A DNA stretch of 64,000 nt from Flectonema sp. DT1601 (lineage: Eukaryota > Euglenozoa > Diplonemea > Diplonemida > Diplonemidae): positions 496,001-560,000 of the forward strand of contig OZ025790.1 of NCBI GenBank assembly GCA_964019425.1, given 5' to 3'. Under the pieces are notes generated by a model. That model saw nothing but the letters and a program-made list of their open reading frames with translations, did not search any database and had not been told where the DNA came from. Below are positions 59,439-64,000 of the stretch, piece after piece (position 1 is the first letter of the stretch; every line of letters starts with the position of its first letter). The translations under genes were made by a program, and so were the position numbers.

Positions 59439-60129
59439 GGTAATTGTTATTTATATCTTCTCATGTGTTGTGATTGGTAATGCTGTTGAATGTTTTTTTG
59501 AATCACTCGGTTTATTGAGTAGTTGCAATGGATATTGTACAGCAACACTCTCTGGAGGGAGGTGGGAACGAGGTTGTGAGTTTGACGGACCTTGGGCTGT
59601 AAATTGCAGCAGTCTAACATCACTATCCCCAGCATCATACAAAGGTATCACACCCGCACATGAGATGTGGTGTTGTGGAGTTGACGGATGTAATTTTGAC
59701 TTGTCTAATGCTACACAAGTTGTTTTAAATTCATCAACTGACAACACAAATAACAACGTGACCTGTATAATGTCTTGTACAGGTCCGATGTGTAGTACTT
59801 CTTACAACACGACATTGCAGTGTAGTTGGTGTTCAGTTCAAAAGCTATCAATGAATACTCCTGAGGGAGAGCCTCAGTCATGGTTACATAGTTGTGGATT
59901 GGATCATTTTATAAATTGCACCTCACGAAGTGAAACTTCTGATTTAGTGCAACCGAATCCATCACTTCCCTGGTGGTGTTGTAATTCTCATCGTTGTAAT
60001 GTTCTTCCACACCAATGGGATCCAACTGCCCTTGCTCCGATTGATTTGCCTCCGATTCTGAGAGAGAGCTCAGCCTGTCGGAGTATTGTAAGTCCGATTA
60101 TTTTATTTATTATTTTAATTGTTATTTAG
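59431..60129 (+). CDS. Ly6/uPAR-like Cys-rich surface protein, two repeats, GPI-type tail
   Basis: A 232-residue protein. It has a signal peptide (VIVIYIFSCVVIGNA), two Cys-rich units (~20-97 and ~110-195) each ending in the LU/Ly6 signature (WCCGVDGCN and WCCNSHRCN), several N-glycosylation sites (NCSS, NSST, NVT, NCTS), and a C-terminal hydrophobic tail (SIVSPIILFIILIVI) with no basic stop-transfer residues, as expected for GPI attachment. Likely exposed at the cell surface. LU domains are best known in animals; the likeness here is by Cys pattern and could be convergent. An overlapping upstream ORF (59424-59438) is noted separately. Confidence 0.75.
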   Translation: MIKVIVIYIFSCVVIGNAVECFFESLGLLSSCNGYCTATLSGGRWERGCEFDGPWAVNCSSLTSLSPASYKGITPAHEMWCCGVDGCNFDLSNATQVVLNSSTDNTNNNVTCIMSCTGPMCSTSYNTTLQCSWCSVQKLSMNTPEGEPQSWLHSCGLDHFINCTSRSETSDLVQPNPSLPWWCCNSHRCNVLPHQWDPTALAPIDLPPILRESSACRSIVSPIILFIILIVI

Positions 60130-60237
60130 GATCGTTTTTAATCCTTTTCAGGATTACGTAACCTGAATATAAGCAACTGTGTTGTGTTGTGTTGTGTGTA
60201 CGTTACTTTCATTTGACTTCAGAGAAGCCTTAACAAA

Positions 60238-61853
60238 ATGGGTACTTCTCTACCAAAACCCGTAACGACAAAGGTCGTTGAAAGAAAAGGAAATAAACTA
60301 TTCCGTGTTGGTGTCAGTTCAATGAATGGAATGAGAGAGAGAATGGAAGATGATCATTCTGTTGAGATGCACGACACTTGGGGATTCTTTGGTATCTTTG
60401 ATGGACACGTTGGACCAGCAGCAGCAGAGTACATGGCACAACGCTGGCCTGAAGTATTAAGAGAAGAGACAATTCCAATTTCTGATGAAAGAATGAAACA
60501 GATCAGTTTAGATTTAGATCAAGAGTTCCTCAAACTTCCAAGTGAAGATGGTAGCACTGGAACCTTCTTGATTGCGAGGAAGCTTGGTTCAGGAAAGTAT
60601 ACTCTTCAAGTTGGTAACGTGGGTGACTCTCGTGTTATCGTCGGAAAAGGTGGTCGTGCTTGCTCTGTTACTGATGATCACAAACCAAACAACGAGGGAG
60701 AACTTCGTCGAATTGAAGAAGCCGGAGGCTCTGTATCAAACGGCAGAGTCGATGGTAAACTCGCTGTTAGTCGCGCCTACGGAGACAGCGAATACAAGAC
60801 ATCTGATAGTAATTTAACTCACAAGGTCATCGCTGTTCCAGATATAGTTCATATCGATTGCGGACCAGAAGATTTTATTTTCCTTTCTTGCGATGGCGTC
60901 TTCGAATCAAACTTCACCAACGAGGAAGTTATTGAATTCGTTACCGAGAAATTAAACGAAACAAACGACCTCAGTGAGATCGCCTCAGCAGTATGCACAG
61001 AAGCATTAGATAGAGGAAGTCATGATAACATTTCATGTATGTTAATACAGTTGGTTGATGGATCAGACTACGCCTCTCTTCCAGATGATAAACAGAAAGA
61101 AGTTATCCACGGACCGTATTCATGCCCAATGTCACAAGCATTCCGCAATGCTTATTTAGGAACTATCGCTCCTTTGGGTATCGAGATTCACGATGCTGTA
61201 GATGCTCGCTATGAACACGTTCTGTCTCAACTACCAAAGAGAATCGCTGAGACAAAAACCGACGGTGACTCATGTGATTTAGAATCCCTCACTGATTCTG
61301 AGCTTCGTAAGATTTTAGTGAACAAACGGAATCGAGTAGTTGATGTGATCCCTCTCAGTCGACAGGATTTGATCAGTCGGTGTGCAGAAGTATGTTCTTC
61401 GTTGTGTATTGCAATTATTCAATGAAATTAAGAAAAAAAAAAAAAAAAAAAAAAACAGAACCCACCCAACGTACCTGACGACATCGTTGAAATGAGAGCA
61501 GAGTTGCAGAGAATGGCCGTCAACGGAGAGGTCCCTCCACCAGTTGTATGTTTTTTTTTTTTAAATTAATGAATAGTTTAGTCTTTTAACACTCGGCTAA
61601 ATAACATAATAACAGGGATCACCTTCTCGTAGTACGTGGTTTAAGAACTTCACTGACGCTGGTCGTGCTCAGCCTCAACAGCAAGATGAACTCTCTCGCC
61701 TTTTGGTATGAAATCTAATCCGTGTTTGTAGTTAAAACTTATTAAATGATAATAATAAATGAACCATCACACCCACAGAGTGCTATGTCAGTTCTTAGTC
61801 GCCCAAGTGGAATGCCGTCTCATATGAATGGAGAAGGACCGATGGGTACGTAA
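60238..61853 (+). CDS. PP2C-type protein phosphatase with C-terminal extension (4 exons)
   Basis: Exons 60238-61389, 61459-61545, 61616-61705 and 61779-61853; introns of 69, 70 and 73 nt start GTATG and end ACAG. The product is 467 residues. PP2C motifs are complete: RMEDDH, FGIFDGHVG, TLQVGNVGDSRVIV, VTDDHKP, VSRAYGD, DFIFLSCDGVFE and GSHDNISCM, with the Asp residues that bind Mn/Mg. The N-terminus MGTSLPKP is a possible myristoylation site, so membrane association is inferred. The C-terminal ~115 residues are low complexity and of unknown role. The stop at 61851 overlaps GTACGT, a donor-like sequence, so another exon cannot be excluded. Confidence 0.93.
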
Positions 61854-62496
61854 AATGTCATATCAAGTAGCTGTGAGTAGCCTCCTAGCTGACGATAGTG
61901 ATCTGGTCAGAGGCCAGCAATAGTCAATAGGATACAAGGTCCGGGTTATCAATTTTGGGAAGGTCGTTCGGCTAGTTGGAGATTCTCTGTTTTTTTTTGT
62001 AGTTCTTTTTTTTTTTTTTTTTTTTTTTGCTTTCCTTTTCCTTTCCTGTTCCTTTTCATTTTCCTTTTTTTTTTTTTTTGTTTCTCATTTGCGAGCGTTG
62101 TTTGCCTTTGGAAAAAAGAAAAACCATTCCCGATTCCCTGCATGTTCTCACGGCCCGTTTTTTTTATTTTTTTTATTGTTGTTTGTGGGTTTCTTTTTTT
62201 TTGTCAATTTTTTTTCTAGTCCTGAAACATGGCAGGGGCTCACGTGAGGGGCACGCTTTTGTTTCTTTAAACAAAAAACCAATATCGGTAGTACTTGTGT
62301 TTCTTTTTGTTTTTGTCTTTTTTTTTGCACAACAAATGTCAGTAGCTTCGCTGTTGGAGGCAAAAAAAAACTAACAATTTTTTGGCGTATAATTTTACTT
62401 CTCTAAGGTGACGACGTAGAGAAAAGTAATTATCACCGACATCAATAAAGAATTTCCGGTAAGTAAGTTTTTCCACAGAATGCACTATTTATTTCA

Positions 62497-62527
<31 letters not shown>

Positions 62528-64000
62528 TTTTTTTTTTTTTTATTTGGTTAAAAAATTAGTGTCATTTAGGTAAAATTTTTGTTTGTGTTGAAAAGTGTCG
62601 GACTTTTCCCAACTCAGACGGCTAAGTTGCTAGACCCGCTTTGTTACTGAGAAGCATAATTCTTGTTTCAGAGCCCATTGAGCTGACTGGTGGTGCGCTT
62701 TTCTGCTTTCCGCCGACGCGCCTCAAGTAGCTCTGAGTCTTGTTCCCTGAGCTCTGTTATTGAAGTTGGTGGTCTCCACCCGTTTTTTTTATAAAAAAAC
62801 AAAAAAAAAAACGAACGTCTCCTAGAAAAAAAATACAAGTTTATTATGTCTGATTGTAGACTGATTGCACGAGGAGTTCAGGTTAACGTATTCTGGGGGT
62901 TTCCCTATCTTTTTTCCCCCCTCCCTTTCGTTTTTTTTTTGCTACTGCATTATAATAAACATTGTTGAAGAAGGGAAACAAAAAAAAAAAAGAAAAAAAG
63001 TGGAAACCCATCCATGATAGTTATCTGACATCCGGATTTTCAACAACAGAGAGGAGGTGGAAGATGTGATGTGATGAAGAGGGTCTTCCTTCTTCCTTTT
63101 TATTGCTTGATTTGTGTGCTAAAAGCTTTCTTTAAAAATTTCCCGTTTTTTAAAACTGTCCTCTTGCCTGCGTGTATCTTGCCTATAAGATGAAGTTAGC
63201 ACCACATTATAAATTGATGTCTCTGTGGTAGTATACAATAACCGTTGTGGAAACATTTGGCTTTTTTCCCTTTCCCCGTTTCTTTTTTTCTTTTTGTCTC
63301 CCATTCCACTTCCCTTTATTTTTTTTTTTTTTGTTTTGAGCAAATCTTATCGGCAATGAAGTTGGTAACGGAGATAAGTGTTTAAAACAGCTACCACGCG
63401 ACAGCAGGACTGGTATTTAGTTGGCCGCACGTCGGTCGACATTCAGTCATCCTTAGTAACGTAGTGTCTTGGTGGGGAGACTACTGAGGAGTAGTGTCAG
63501 AAGTGTTTCCCCCCTGCTGGTCACAACGCACAGTGTTATTCTTACGTTATCACTACTACGGAATCAGAAACTGAATTTTTTTTTTGAGTGAAGAGTCGTT
63601 AAGAAAATAAAACGAATAGTCAGCTGGCGGAAAGATTTTAGCCAGCCAACGATAACAACAACAATAAAAAAAAAAAAAAAACGAAAATAGTATTGGAATT
63701 GTTTAAAATTGAAGAACAAAAACAAAAAAAAAAAGGATGGAAAAAAAAAAAAAAAAAAAAAAAAATTATATATCGGGTCATAAGTTTTTTTTGCGACCAA
63801 ATTCTGAAAAAAACTTTTGACTGATATATTGAGATTCGAGAACACAATCCTTGTTTCCAGCCTCACATCCCGCCCCCCAAAAAAAAAAAACGAATGTGAT
63901 GTGAGAGAGCTTCACAGATATGATACCTACGTGTGGGTAATCTGATCCAGTGAATGTCTTTAGCGAGTTAATTATTTCTTTTTTTTTTTCTATTTACTAG
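61854..64000. other. gene-free 3' region, homopolymer-rich
   Basis: No credible gene in 2.1 kb. T runs at 62006-62028 and 62499-62524, and A runs near 62980 and 63739-63765. GC-richer single-copy stretches (62610-62780, 63380-63560) look like untranslated or leader sequence. The window ends in a pyrimidine tract and AG. Confidence 0.6.
63971..64000 (+). promoter_or_regulatory. candidate splice acceptor of next gene
   Basis: TTTCTT followed by a T run, then CTATTTACTAG at the very end of the window; the same form as acceptors ahead of the other genes. The gene itself lies beyond the window. Confidence 0.5.

Overview
The window is nuclear DNA of a microbial eukaryote. It is AT-rich with very many A or T homopolymers of 15-40 nt, and TAA, TAG and TGA are all used as stops, so the standard code applies. 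All 29 genes I could support lie on the + strand. Most start codons follow a pyrimidine tract ending in AG, with a short, often A-rich leader. Head-to-tail genes with pyrimidine-AG sites in front suggest polycistronic transcription with spliced-leader trans-splicing, as in Euglenozoa and the dinoflagellate/perkinsid lineage. Several genes also carry short cis-introns (64-83 nt is usual; donor GTATGT or similar, acceptor ACAG or CCAG), which kinetoplastids nearly lack. A diplonemid- or euglenid-like euglenozoan, or a dinoflagellate relative, fits best, but the sequence alone does not settle it.

Layout. 1-4034: a PPR-like/RRM gene, then a 419-bp tandem array. 4035-14391: a fused double aspartate aminotransferase, VPS16 (3 exons) and a coiled-coil/PH protein. 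14640-15819: a DNA element with 47-bp terminal inverted repeats, holding a tRNA-like pol III box pair and a G/C-run hairpin. 16158-17678: a protein kinase with a C-terminal membrane hairpin. 17679-22151: a 4.5-kb gene desert full of homopolymers. 22152-33633: a secreted protein, a degenerate membrane cyclase, a probable ATP synthase OSCP, a helical protein, a degenerate EF1A-like GTPase, a Ubl-ankyrin protein and three small proteins. 33850-45000: a basic protein, a ShK-prolyl 4-hydroxylase, a double-SAM protein, a cathepsin L-like protease, a candidate mitoribosomal uL30 protein, an RNF5/RNF185-like RING ligase, a coiled-coil protein and SEC61G. 45697-61853: a zinc-ribbon protein, two cytoskeleton-like proteins, a long LRR protein, a small TA-flanked inverted-repeat element, a Nudix protein, a Ly6-like surface protein and a PP2C phosphatase. 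61854-64000: no gene, ending at what looks like the splice acceptor of the next gene.

The genes are an ordinary polycistronic mixture (mitochondrial, ER/secretory, endosomal, signalling and cytoskeletal roles) and do not form one pathway. Four genes or gene ends become clear only after joining exons: SEC61G, the second SAM domain, the N-terminus of the 48669 coiled-coil gene and the PP2C tail. No retrovirus-like or Polinton-like element was recognised.
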